Source: a virus
Virus record (IMG/VR): IMGVR_UViG_3300007799_000004
Location: 1-51,974 of that record
Direction: 5' to 3' (one strand)
DNA length: 51,974 nt
The notes beneath the pieces were generated by a model, which saw only the letters and a list, made by a program, of their open reading frames with translations, made no database searches and had not been told where the DNA came from. Shown here in pieces: positions 44,450 through 51,309 of the stretch. How positions within the stretch are numbered: position 1 is the stretch's first letter; each line of letters starts with the position of its first letter. The translations under genes were made by a program, and so were the position numbers.

Positions 44450-46796
44450 ATTTTTTTAATCTTGCCAGTGTATTTGATGTCCCAAAAATATTTGGATTAA
44501 TTGACAAAAAAGCCAACGGATTGTGTTTTGGTTTATTTCTTTCTTTAAGAACAGAATGTTCTAATTCTTTTAATGCCAATGGATAACCAAGATACGCAGA
44601 CACAGCATCAAAGTTTCCTTTTAAATCAAATTGGATAAACTGCTGTACTAAAAACAAACAGGGAAGAGTTTCTACGACTCTACATTTCTTACCATTTAAC
44701 ATTGTTTGAGAGAGCAGATTATCATTGGTATCATCGCACATTTCAATTTTATCTATTTGATTACCTACCATATAACCATACTCAAGCACTTTTCTATCAT
44801 AGATAGCCGATCCTTTTTCTTTATTAGGTCTAAGTGCTAACAGAAACATTTTATTCTTTTTCATGTAATAACCTCTAACCGAATCTCCTCTATTAGCTTC
44901 ATACCATAAACCTCTTGTCGGATTACCGTAATAAGCTAATAACTTTTCTTGATTGTCATAGTAAGAATCTTTTCCGTTTGGATGTTTACCAATATAAGAA
45001 CATACTAATAAATTTCCATTAAATCCTTCCGATACATACTTAGGATTTAAGAAGCCTAAAGTCACACCTAAAGACCCACCTTCATCTATATTTTCAGAAA
45101 CATAAGGATCGAAAGTAAATATATACATGTCTGATGGAACTTCTCCTCTAATTGTCTGAGGCTTCTCATAAATAGCAATACCACCATCGATCTTAGTTAC
45201 AGTTCTATCAAAAGGAAACGTATGTATTAATTCTATCTCTGCATCATACTCAGCTCTAACACCATTCAATTGTTTAGAATCCCATATCAATTTTGTGGGT
45301 TGTGCGAGAGTTTTATACTTCTGATCTATCAATAGCTCTTTCTCTCTTTCCATCAACTCAATCTGTGGAAAATATGAACCTTTGTTAGAGATCCACATAT
45401 CAGAGGGAATTAACGGATAGTTCATTTTTTCTGCATAAATAGAAGCGGGGTCATCTTTTTTAGCAGCATCTATTCTTCTTTGTTCATAATGCTTTAGTGC
45501 TCTTTCTAAGTCTGTATTACCATTCTGGTCTTTAAACTTAGTTTCTGTTAAATACGCGGGAACAAATAAACCGATTTTCTTTTCTGATACTTCCCAGATG
45601 TTTTCAAATTCTAAGAAATCATATTCTTTAGGATTTTCAAATACCTGTCTAGTTTGCTGAATTAAATCAATATTACCAGAAGTTCCAATACCTAACTGAA
45701 CTCCAAATTGTTCACCATCTACAGAAACCACAGCAGTGTTAGATAGAAGTGCATCCTTAAAGTTAGGCATCAATCCAATCTCTTCATATAAACACAGTTG
45801 TGATCTACCACCAGCACCAGCTTGTGCACCATCTTGCTTCTTATCAGAATAGTTAATATGATGTAAACTTGTACCAGTTCCTTTTTTTAACCATCCTTGT
45901 GGAGTTTCAATTTCATATTCATATCTAAGTGGATTTTTAGTATTCCCTGGTTTATCATCACCAATCCAGTTTCTATAAAACGGTGTTGGTTCATAATCTT
46001 TAGTAGCAGGATCTCCCCACACGCCTAAATCTTTATCTGTACCAAGAACATTTAATCCTGTAGTAATTTTATTTACTAACTCAGAACTTTTACCAGTAAT
46101 ACCTGCACCTAATATAACTTTCGTTGTAGGAGGATTGTCAAACATATCTTTAGAAAACTCTTTAATCCCATCAAAGGTTAAAGTGTGTGTTGCAATACCA
46201 GCACAGCTATAAGACTTACCTCCACCCCGGGAGCCTAAGATCTCGAGATTAGATGCCGTATTATAATACAACGGTCGACCTAAGTTTTCTGTATGTAATT
46301 GCTTGATATATTCTCTCGGTTCTACAAACTCTTTTCTTTTACCATTCGACTTATGTAGATCATTAAATCTAATTCTATCGTCAGCTTCTACTGATACTTC
46401 TAACTCTTTATACTTAGCATCTTCTGCAAGAGCTTTATCACAAGAATATTTATCGTCTTTCTTAAAGCCAGAAAAACCTTGAGCTTCTAAATAAGAATAA
46501 TGTATCAACCAATCTAAATCTCTTACAATAGGTTTTATAAAAGTCCTTATTTTTCTGTTCCTTTGAGTATGTTCTATTTTAAAAAAATTAGCGTAGTAGA
46601 ACAACGTAGGAGGCATAAATCTCCAGCCATTTGAATCAAATGCCCAGAATCCTTCAATACACCACTTAGTATAACTTGTCCACAACTTACTATATTGTGG
46701 ATTATCTGGATGATACTGAGGTATTGTTATTAAGAAAGAGTTGATATTTTCAACAGTAATCAAGTCTTTCTTTAATCTGTTTATATCTGTAATCAT
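44427..46796 (-). CDS. terL: Terminase large subunit (TerL)
   Basis: Walker A is GSRGGGKS at residues 188-195 and Walker B with catalytic Glu is LCLYEEIG at 334-341. A QAGAGGRS loop between these may be part of the ATPase core. Later segments (MNYPLIPSDMW; then TFDPYVSEN with an acidic residue) fit the RNase-H-like nuclease domain. The 789-residue length is on the large side but typical of crAss-like TerL. It cuts concatemeric DNA and drives it into the head through the portal. The start overlaps the small HExxH gene by ATGA and the end overlaps the GroEL-type gene by 23 nt. Confidence 0.92.
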   Translation of the reverse strand: MITDINRLKKDLITVENINSFLITIPQYHPDNPQYSKLWTSYTKWCIEGFWAFDSNGWRFMPPTLFYYANFFKIEHTQRNRKIRTFIKPIVRDLDWLIHYSYLEAQGFSGFKKDDKYSCDKALAEDAKYKELEVSVEADDRIRFNDLHKSNGKRKEFVEPREYIKQLHTENLGRPLYYNTASNLEILGSRGGGKSYSCAGIATHTLTFDGIKEFSKDMFDNPPTTKVILGAGITGKSSELVNKITTGLNVLGTDKDLGVWGDPATKDYEPTPFYRNWIGDDKPGNTKNPLRYEYEIETPQGWLKKGTGTSLHHINYSDKKQDGAQAGAGGRSQLCLYEEIGLMPNFKDALLSNTAVVSVDGEQFGVQLGIGTSGNIDLIQQTRQVFENPKEYDFLEFENIWEVSEKKIGLFVPAYLTETKFKDQNGNTDLERALKHYEQRRIDAAKKDDPASIYAEKMNYPLIPSDMWISNKGSYFPQIELMEREKELLIDQKYKTLAQPTKLIWDSKQLNGVRAEYDAEIELIHTFPFDRTVTKIDGGIAIYEKPQTIRGEVPSDMYIFTFDPYVSENIDEGGSLGVTLGFLNPKYVSEGFNGNLLVCSYIGKHPNGKDSYYDNQEKLLAYYGNPTRGLWYEANRGDSVRGYYMKKNKMFLLALRPNKEKGSAIYDRKVLEYGYMVGNQIDKIEMCDDTNDNLLSQTMLNGKKCRVVETLPCLFLVQQFIQFDLKGNFDAVSAYLGYPLALKELEHSVLKERNKPKHNPLAFLSINPNIFGTSNTLARLKKYERETID

Positions 46797-47161
46797 TTCA
46801 TGATTTCATTAACAATATACTGAAGAAGATAAGCATAAACTTCAGACGTTTCATCTGAATGTTTTATATGAGCATATTCTAAAATAAATTCCGTGGCATG
46901 AAAAGCTTCATGTACAATTATTCCAATATCATTTATATAATCTTCGTGCAATACAATAATCACACTTCCGTTTGGAAATCTAATTGTATAACCTGGAGAC
47001 GTAAAAACCTTATCGTCTACAATATCTTCATAGCTAGAATCAATTAATTCCAGCTCTATCTTAGCTTGATCCAATGTGTAACCTCTAAAAACATAAATAT
47101 TACAAGGATAAATTCCATCAGGAATGACTTGAATACTAGGAGTAGAGTTCTTCTTCTTCAA
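46793..47161 (-). CDS. Small HExxH putative metallopeptidase (122 aa, TTG start)
   Basis: Residues 84-88 read HEAFH and a helix with SDETSEVYAYLLQYI follows, which could give the third zinc ligand (Glu104 or Glu107). This HEAFHATEFIL...SDETSE pattern recurs in small phage proteins and resembles zincins. No ATG occurs upstream in frame before a TAG stop, so the start is the TTG at 47161, which is decided by the stop. The first ~70 residues are strands without recognised domain. It is directly upstream of terL with an ATGA overlap. Activity is inferred from the motif. Confidence 0.7.
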   Translation of the reverse strand: MKKKNSTPSIQVIPDGIYPCNIYVFRGYTLDQAKIELELIDSSYEDIVDDKVFTSPGYTIRFPNGSVIIVLHEDYINDIGIIVHEAFHATEFILEYAHIKHSDETSEVYAYLLQYIVNEIMK

Positions 47162-47279
47162 TGTATTTATCTATTTTTCTAATTAATAGTTCCGACTGTT
47201 CTTTAATATTCCCTAAAGAATATTTACTCAAGAACACGGCTAGCTTTCTGCAAGCATTAAGTATTTCTTTTAGTTCCAT
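47136..47279 (-). CDS. Small hypothetical protein (47 aa)
   Basis: The frame starts ATG (MELKEILNACRKLAVFLSKY), one base after the previous stop codon, and ends within the next gene, overlapping its TTG start by 26 nt. The product is helical with a Glu/Lys-rich C-terminus. No motif is recognised. It fills an otherwise uncovered gap with the same spacing as other genes, so it is likely translated. Confidence 0.6.
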   Translation of the reverse strand: MELKEILNACRKLAVFLSKYSLGNIKEQSELLIRKIDKYIEEEELYS

Positions 47280-47280
47280 T

Positions 47281-47496
47281 TTATTTATCTTCTAAGGTAA
47301 ATATATCTCCTGCCTTTATGTGCAAGTTCTGATCAATTATATAAAAGTTTCTAATACCTTCATTCTCTGTAAGGGCAGGAGATAAAATTGTAATCGGTGA
47401 ATCATTAACATAATAAACAACATCACCTCGTTCTAAAAAATTTCTATCTACAATAATATATCTTCCTTCTGTATCTTCTACACTAAGTATTTTCAT
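47281..47496 (-). CDS. Hypothetical protein (71 aa)
   Basis: The product (MKILSVEDTEGRYIIVDRNF and onwards) is strand-rich and acidic, suggesting a small beta domain. It overlaps the upstream gene by ATGA and is followed one base later by the 47-residue gene. There is no signal peptide, membrane span or recognised family. Confidence 0.65.
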   Translation of the reverse strand: MKILSVEDTEGRYIIVDRNFLERGDVVYYVNDSPITILSPALTENEGIRNFYIIDQNLHIKAGDIFTLEDK

Positions 47497-48050
47497 TCTT
47501 CTTCGGGTCTAATTAATCCTTTTTCTCTAGCTGTTTGTTTTCTGCCGCCCCATACTTTAGATTCAGATTTATTCTTTTGAAATAACTTGTCAATCTTTTC
47601 AAAATCCTGATATATCTTTGGCATCTTAGATTTTAAATTAATAATCTCTGCAATATTGGCCATATCTATTGTCTGCGACGATAGAAACTGACTGATCTCA
47701 ATCAACTGATCTTTCTGTAACTTATACGCCAGTTCGTCTGCGTTTAAACAAAGATGAGGATACTTTTCTAAAGCCTCTAATATCAACGGATGATTTTCAT
47801 CAAAAGCAGGATTAAAATTCTTACAGATTTCCAACTTCTCTTCTTTATCCGTTATTCGATAATACTTATTTACTTCTTCATCTGGGTCTGTTAACCAGAG
47901 AACACACCACATATCCCTAGAACTTTGTTCCTTTCCTTTACTCTTATCAAAAGAGTACATTGCATGAAACGGTTCTATATAAATTATATGTGGATTAAGA
48001 TCCCAAAAGTTTCCAGAAGAATTCTTATTTATATTTGTAAAATTAGTCAT
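47493..48050 (-). CDS. Terminase-adjacent hypothetical protein (185 aa)
   Basis: The N-terminal 70 residues (NPHIIYIEPFHAMYSFDKSK; MWCVLWLTDPDEEVNKYYRI) and the C-terminal basic segment (VWGGRKQTAREKGLIRPEEE) recall a conserved protein next to the terminase in several Bacteroidota phages. The middle is helical (LAYKLQKDQLIEISQFLSSQ, then KMPKIYQDFEKIDKLFQKN). It lies three genes before TerL, a position in which a small terminase would be expected, but I cannot assign one. The start overlaps the upstream stop by 8 nt. Confidence 0.6.
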   Translation of the reverse strand: MTNFTNINKNSSGNFWDLNPHIIYIEPFHAMYSFDKSKGKEQSSRDMWCVLWLTDPDEEVNKYYRITDKEEKLEICKNFNPAFDENHPLILEALEKYPHLCLNADELAYKLQKDQLIEISQFLSSQTIDMANIAEIINLKSKMPKIYQDFEKIDKLFQKNKSESKVWGGRKQTAREKGLIRPEEE

Positions 48051-48306
48051 GTCTAAAGTATGCTGTAAGGATCATGATTTCAAACTGATTTAAGTCTAGA
48101 AAAGCAGTCTTAAAGTAATCTAATCCATATTCTTTAAAAGTAAGATAACCTGGTTCTTGAGAAGTTAAAATATGATCTCCGTTGTAATATCCTTTAATGT
48201 TATTATCAGTTACAAACTGAACTAAAAAGTCTAACATACAAGGATGTATGTTTTCTTTAGATCTTAATTTCATTAATGAAACAATCTTATCTGTAACTTG
48301 TATCAT
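48043..48306 (-). CDS. Hypothetical protein (87 aa)
   Basis: The sequence (MIQVTDKIVSLMKLRSKENI, then GYYNGDHILTSQEPGYLTFK) has no membrane span, signal peptide or known motif. It overlaps both neighbours by 4 to 8 nt, so it is coupled to the operon. Function is unknown. Confidence 0.6.
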   Translation of the reverse strand: MIQVTDKIVSLMKLRSKENIHPCMLDFLVQFVTDNNIKGYYNGDHILTSQEPGYLTFKEYGLDYFKTAFLDLNQFEIMILTAYFRHD

Positions 48307-48572
48307 ACCTTTATATATGCCAGAAGTTTTAAATCATCGATTGATTTATCTTTATAAACAATCATAATGACTTTTTCAGAATCAAAGGAAAGAACAGGAT
48401 TCTTTTTAACCGCCCATCTTAATGTCAGAGTGTTGTCCTTAAATGTATAACCTACACAAGAACAAAGAGGCTCTATTTCTAAAACCTCTTTGTTCCCAGT
48501 ATATATAAATTCAGTTACCAGAGTCACTCCTTTACTAACTTCTCCAAAGTCGTGTTCTGTTTTATTCCACAT
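48303..48572 (-). CDS. DUF1573-like Ig-fold protein (89 aa)
   Basis: The beginning (HDFGEVSKGVTLVTEFIYTG followed by NKEVLEIEPLCSCVGYTF) follows the DUF1573 pattern: a FDFGxVxxGxxVxxxFxxxNTG segment, then an xxxCxCT-like turn. DUF1573 domains are common in Bacteroidota secreted proteins and have an immunoglobulin-like fold. There is no signal peptide, so the protein is cytoplasmic or virion-associated. It overlaps the preceding gene by 1 nt and the next by 4 nt. Its role in the phage is not known, though Ig-like domains often bind surfaces or structural partners. Confidence 0.65.
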   Translation of the reverse strand: MWNKTEHDFGEVSKGVTLVTEFIYTGNKEVLEIEPLCSCVGYTFKDNTLTLRWAVKKNPVLSFDSEKVIMIVYKDKSIDDLKLLAYIKV

Positions 48573-48856
48573 TAGTCAATTGGCTTGCAAGTTAAACTAA
48601 ATACCTTACCTGTATTAGGACATCGAAACTGAAGTTGTGCGTATTGACCAATATTTGAAATTACAACAGGCTGTAATTCAAAATGGAATGATATTCCATT
48701 ATCTTGACTCATCATCATAACTTCTTCATCATTATCAAAACGGACGAATAATCCAATTTTACCAGCATCGGTAACAATCTCAGAATTCTTCAAAATAATC
48801 ATTGGTGGATTTTCAGAAGATGTAGTAGTGTTTAATTCAAAATCTTGATCTAACAT
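48572..48856 (-). CDS. Hypothetical protein (94 aa)
   Basis: The product is strand-rich with a patch of Met (EEVMMMSQDNG) and a C-terminus QFRCPNTGKVFSLTCKPID. It has two Cys and no recognised motif. It overlaps the GroES-like gene by one base and the DUF1573-like gene by one base. Function unknown. Confidence 0.6.
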   Translation of the reverse strand: MLDQDFELNTTTSSENPPMIILKNSEIVTDAGKIGLFVRFDNDEEVMMMSQDNGISFHFELQPVVISNIGQYAQLQFRCPNTGKVFSLTCKPID

Positions 48857-49449
48857 TACACTTTAGCTTTTACTTCGTGATACTGAATAAGAGCATAACC
48901 GTAGTGCTCATTAGTTAAATCTGTTGGGCAATCATGCATCATCGAATCAGGATGAACAAAACCTTGTTCAACTCTAATTTCTGCATTAGCACCATTACCT
49001 ATTACATTCATTTGGATTGCTCTACGAGAAAGCATTACTTCATCTCCAGCTTTAAGCTGATTAGATTCGGGTGCAGCAACGACCACAGCTTTCAATCTAA
49101 AAGGGAAATCTGATTCAACTTCCTGATAACCATCAACACCTGATTTAGTTTTAACAGGAACGTGTTGTTTAAACGGCATCACCAATCCACCTACCTTTGT
49201 AGGTTCATGCAAATAAAATCTAACTAAGATTTCATGCAGTGGTTGAATAGAACTATAAAGAGGATTTAAGTTCTTCAGATTATTGTTATACTTAATAACT
49301 TGATCATTGTATTCATCCGTGTACTTAAACGCATGAATGTTAGTTTGTGCAATAGCTTCTTGTTTAGCTAGTGGATCTGATGATTGATTATCTTTGATAA
49401 AATCAAGCATTGTGTTTTTCTTACCGGGTTTGTTTTTTCTTAGTGTCAT
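48856..49449 (-). CDS. GroES-like co-chaperonin (197 aa)
   Basis: Residues 68-93 (IQPLHEILVRFYLHEPTKVG then GLVMPF) match the GroES start (xxPLxDRVxV) and the mobile loop whose GG-hydrophobic-hydrophobic tripeptide (GroES GGIVL; here GGLVM, 87-91) docks on GroEL. VVVAAPES and KAGDEVMLS correspond to the GroES VxxVG and VGDxV segments. It is about twice the usual length (~97 residues) because of a 65-residue N-terminal extension and insertions, as seen in some phage versions. It would cap the phage GroEL-type chaperonin encoded 4.4 kb downstream. An ATG at 49410 is an alternative start that removes 13 residues. Confidence 0.75.
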   Translation of the reverse strand: MTLRKNKPGKKNTMLDFIKDNQSSDPLAKQEAIAQTNIHAFKYTDEYNDQVIKYNNNLKNLNPLYSSIQPLHEILVRFYLHEPTKVGGLVMPFKQHVPVKTKSGVDGYQEVESDFPFRLKAVVVAAPESNQLKAGDEVMLSRRAIQMNVIGNGANAEIRVEQGFVHPDSMMHDCPTDLTNEHYGYALIQYHEVKAKV

Positions 49450-49711
49450 TTCTTTTGTATTTTTCTATGTTATCAACTAATTCTTGTCTCAACAACAAGG
49501 TTCTTTCACTTCCCTTTCCCAAGGAATCTTTTAATTTATATTCTTTTAAGTTAATACTTAAAAACTCTGTTATTAGAATACCACCTTTAACATCTTGTGG
49601 ATTAAGTAATAACTGTCTTAATCCGTCATGAAAACTTTTACAAACAGCATTAACCTTTTCTGGTGATATCTTTAGTTCTCTTGCAACTTCTAACGCTAAA
49701 GCTTTATTCAT
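49421..49711 (-). CDS. HU/IHF-like DNA-binding protein (96 aa)
   Basis: The size, the N-terminus (MNKALALEVARELKISPEKV), a second helix (VNAVCKSFHDGLRQLL) and a strand-rich arm region (ILITEFLSINLKEYKLK) match the HU/IHF layout: two helices then a beta saddle. The arm lacks the Pro typical of the intercalating tip, so bending could be weak. CrAss-like phages are known to carry IHF-type genes in their structural region. It overlaps the GroES-like gene by 29 nt. It may organise phage DNA or regulate transcription. Confidence 0.6.
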   Translation of the reverse strand: MNKALALEVARELKISPEKVNAVCKSFHDGLRQLLLNPQDVKGGILITEFLSINLKEYKLKDSLGKGSERTLLLRQELVDNIEKYKRNDTKKKQTR

Positions 49712-49896
49712 ACTATAACCAATTGAGTAGAGTTTGTTATCACTATTTCCATGTTATGAACATATTCTAAATATGTCGTAGAATCTAGTTCTTTTACAAG
49801 TAAATTATAACTTGTAATATTAATCAATATCTTTCTTGGTATTCTGTTTCTCTTTAAAAGAGCTAATTCTAAATCAATAATTTTATCCAGTATCAT
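49708..49896 (-). CDS. Hypothetical protein (62 aa)
   Basis: The sequence (MILDKIIDLELALLKRNRIP, then ITSYNLLVKEL) is helical with an amphipathic pattern and ends in a hydrophobic strand (ITNSTQLVIV). It overlaps the winged-helix gene upstream by 14 nt and the HU-like gene by 4 nt. No motif was recognised. Confidence 0.55.
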   Translation of the reverse strand: MILDKIIDLELALLKRNRIPRKILINITSYNLLVKELDSTTYLEYVHNMEIVITNSTQLVIV

Positions 49897-50236
49897 CGTT
49901 CTTTATTTTAAAATTAAACATAATTTCTATCTTATCTTCTTTATCAAAGAATTGCTTATAAGAACTAGATGCCTTGGATAACTCTTTACCTACAATCAAT
50001 CCTTTATCTTCTAGCCTCTTGAGGATCTTATAAATGTTAGTCTTACTAATACCTGACTCTGACAATTCTTTTCCCTCCAATAAAGTTACAAACACAGAAA
50101 TCTCTGAATCTGTTAACTTACTTTCCTGAAAAATGTTATTAAACTTAAACATATAAGTATATAACTCCTTCCTTGTTATTTCTGTAAATCCTTCAGGTCT
50201 TACATTTATTTTTTCATTTAATAGATTAAGTTTCAT
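49883..50236 (-). CDS. Winged helix-turn-helix regulator (117 aa)
   Basis: Residues about 41-86 form a winged helix: a helix (TDSEISVFVTLLEG), a turn, and a typical recognition helix (KTNIYKILKRLEDKGLI) resembling TrmB or MarR-type regulators, then a wing. The C-terminal ~30 residues are charged. It probably binds DNA and may act on phage late promoters in the window. It overlaps the preceding microprotein by 4 nt and the next gene by 14 nt. The ligand, if any, is not known. Confidence 0.7.
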   Translation of the reverse strand: MKLNLLNEKINVRPEGFTEITRKELYTYMFKFNNIFQESKLTDSEISVFVTLLEGKELSESGISKTNIYKILKRLEDKGLIVGKELSKASSSYKQFFDKEDKIEIMFNFKIKNDDTG

Positions 50237-50373
50237 CCTAATTTATTTGCATCTTTCGATTGTTTTCTGATTTGTTCTAAATCTTTTTGTACTTCCTTAC
50301 TCCAAGTTTCTAACTTCCTAGTTAGATCTTTATCCTTGGAGGTTTCAATTTCTTTAATGTTATTTTGTTTCAT
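50233..50373 (-). CDS. Small coiled-coil protein, tandem paralogue 2 (46 aa)
   Basis: The frame runs from ATGAAACAAAATAAC to a TGA that overlaps the regulator start. The product begins MKQNNIKEIET and contains LETWSKEVQKDLEQIRKQ, which matches LEIWIKKVQQELDRMRRE of the neighbouring 41-residue gene. It is a charged amphipathic helix with a central Trp. The stop-start overlap with both neighbours supports translation. Confidence 0.65.
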   Translation of the reverse strand: MKQNNIKEIETSKDKDLTRKLETWSKEVQKDLEQIRKQSKDANKLG

Positions 50374-50485
50374 TGTTTTTTGTTTCTCTCCTCATCCGAT
50401 CTAACTCTTGTTGTACTTTTTTAATCCAAATTTCTAACTTTAAAGCCTTATCTTCTTCAGATTCGTTTGTGTTAGTTTGTTTCAT
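50360..50485 (-). CDS. Small coiled-coil protein, tandem paralogue 1 (41 aa)
   Basis: The frame starts ATGAAACAAACTAAC, nearly identical to the next gene, and ends with TAA inside the next gene's start. The product (MKQTNTNESEEDKALKLEIW, then IKKVQQELDRMRRE) is a charged amphipathic helix that could form a coiled coil. The pair overlaps by 14 nt. Similarity in length and motif indicates tandem duplication. No function is known. Confidence 0.65.
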   Translation of the reverse strand: MKQTNTNESEEDKALKLEIWIKKVQQELDRMRRETKNNETK

Positions 50486-50777
50486 CTATTTTGTAAATAA
50501 GGTTATGAAGTCCCCAATAAGGTACAGCATTTTGCATCCTGTTAAACTCTTGTATCCAATCCACATCATTATAACAAATATAATAAAATCCATCTTTAAT
50601 AACATCTTCAGAGTATCCCCAATCAACACTCCATATACAGATTTCTATATTTGTAGAAAACTTAGTCTTAGCATAAAACTCGTTTCCACCTAAAGTAATT
50701 CTAATAATTTCCATATTCTTTTCAGCCTCCAAGGCTCGATCCAGATCAGATCTCTTTACCGTTAATTTAAACTTCAT
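50472..50777 (-). CDS. Hypothetical protein (about 101 aa)
   Basis: The frame can start at 50789 (MNSQMKFKL) or at 50777 (MKFKLTVKR); the latter gives an 11-nt overlap of the GATGAAnnnTAA type shared by its neighbours and is preferred. The product has strands (IEICIWSVDWGYSEDV) and many Trp and Tyr. The last codons (DETN) overlap the start of the first microprotein. No domain was recognised. Confidence 0.6.
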   Translation of the reverse strand: MKFKLTVKRSDLDRALEAEKNMEIIRITLGGNEFYAKTKFSTNIEICIWSVDWGYSEDVIKDGFYYICYNDVDWIQEFNRMQNAVPYWGLHNLIYKIDETN

Positions 50778-51057
50778 CTGGGAATTCATAATCTTCTTTA
50801 GTTGCTGGAATTATTTCACCATAAATTCTTTCTGATTCATTCCACTGACCATCTATACAAGAATAAACAATCTTAAAAACTCTTGTTTCTGGTCCAACAT
50901 GGGAGAGATACACTCTACTAGTTTCTTTATATAAAGCTTCAACTTGATCTTCATATCTATAAAATTTAATAAACTCTGGTGTACCCCATAAATTAGTAGG
51001 ATAAAAAGCTGTATCAGTAGCTCCATTCGTTAAAAGACCTCCGCTTGCAATCATCAT
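50767..51057 (-). CDS. Hypothetical protein (96 aa)
   Basis: The product starts MMIASGGLLTNGATDTAFYP and has a central charged segment (EDQVEALYKETSRVYLSHVG) and an acidic C-terminus (EDYEFPDEV). No signal peptide, membrane span or known motif was recognised. It begins 28 nt after a TATCTTTG element and is the first gene of this transcription unit. Confidence 0.6.
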   Translation of the reverse strand: MMIASGGLLTNGATDTAFYPTNLWGTPEFIKFYRYEDQVEALYKETSRVYLSHVGPETRVFKIVYSCIDGQWNESERIYGEIIPATKEDYEFPDEV

Positions 51058-51084
51058 AATTGTAATGTTTAATTATTAATAGCA

Positions 51085-51092
51085 CAAAGATA
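51085..51092 (-). promoter_or_regulatory. Bacteroidota-type -7 promoter element TATCTTTG
   Basis: The minus strand reads TATCTTTGTG, the same 10-mer as at 21269. A TTTA about 21 nt upstream is a possible -33 box. It would start the unit of small genes leading to terminase. Confidence 0.6.
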
Positions 51093-51112
51093 GACCTTAC
51101 CTTTACATCTCA

Positions 51113-51301
51113 TTAAAGTATAATTACCAATGCTACTACTACAATCACTATTAATACAACTCCTAACACCCAAGAATAATTCTTATCACCTGCACCATTA
51201 GCTTTAAAAGTACTGCTATATTCTTTAGTTTTACCACCTCGACTTCCCCAACTACCTCTAGTTTTACTATGTTGTGCTTTAACTACACTTCTTTTTGTCA
51301 T
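51113..51301 (-). CDS. Small basic tail-anchored membrane protein (62 aa)
   Basis: The first ~40 residues are basic and rich in Ser, Gly and Lys (MTKRSVVKAQHSKTRGSWGS, then RGGKTKEY). The last ~22 residues (SWVLGVVLIVIVVVALVIIL) form a single transmembrane span at the C-terminus. The protein would be tail-anchored with a positively charged domain facing the cytoplasm. It is the first gene after the structured non-coding region. A role in host membrane takeover or lysis is possible but unproven. Confidence 0.7.
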   Translation of the reverse strand: MTKRSVVKAQHSKTRGSWGSRGGKTKEYSSTFKANGAGDKNYSWVLGVVLIVIVVVALVIIL

Positions 51302-51309
51302 CTTGTTAA

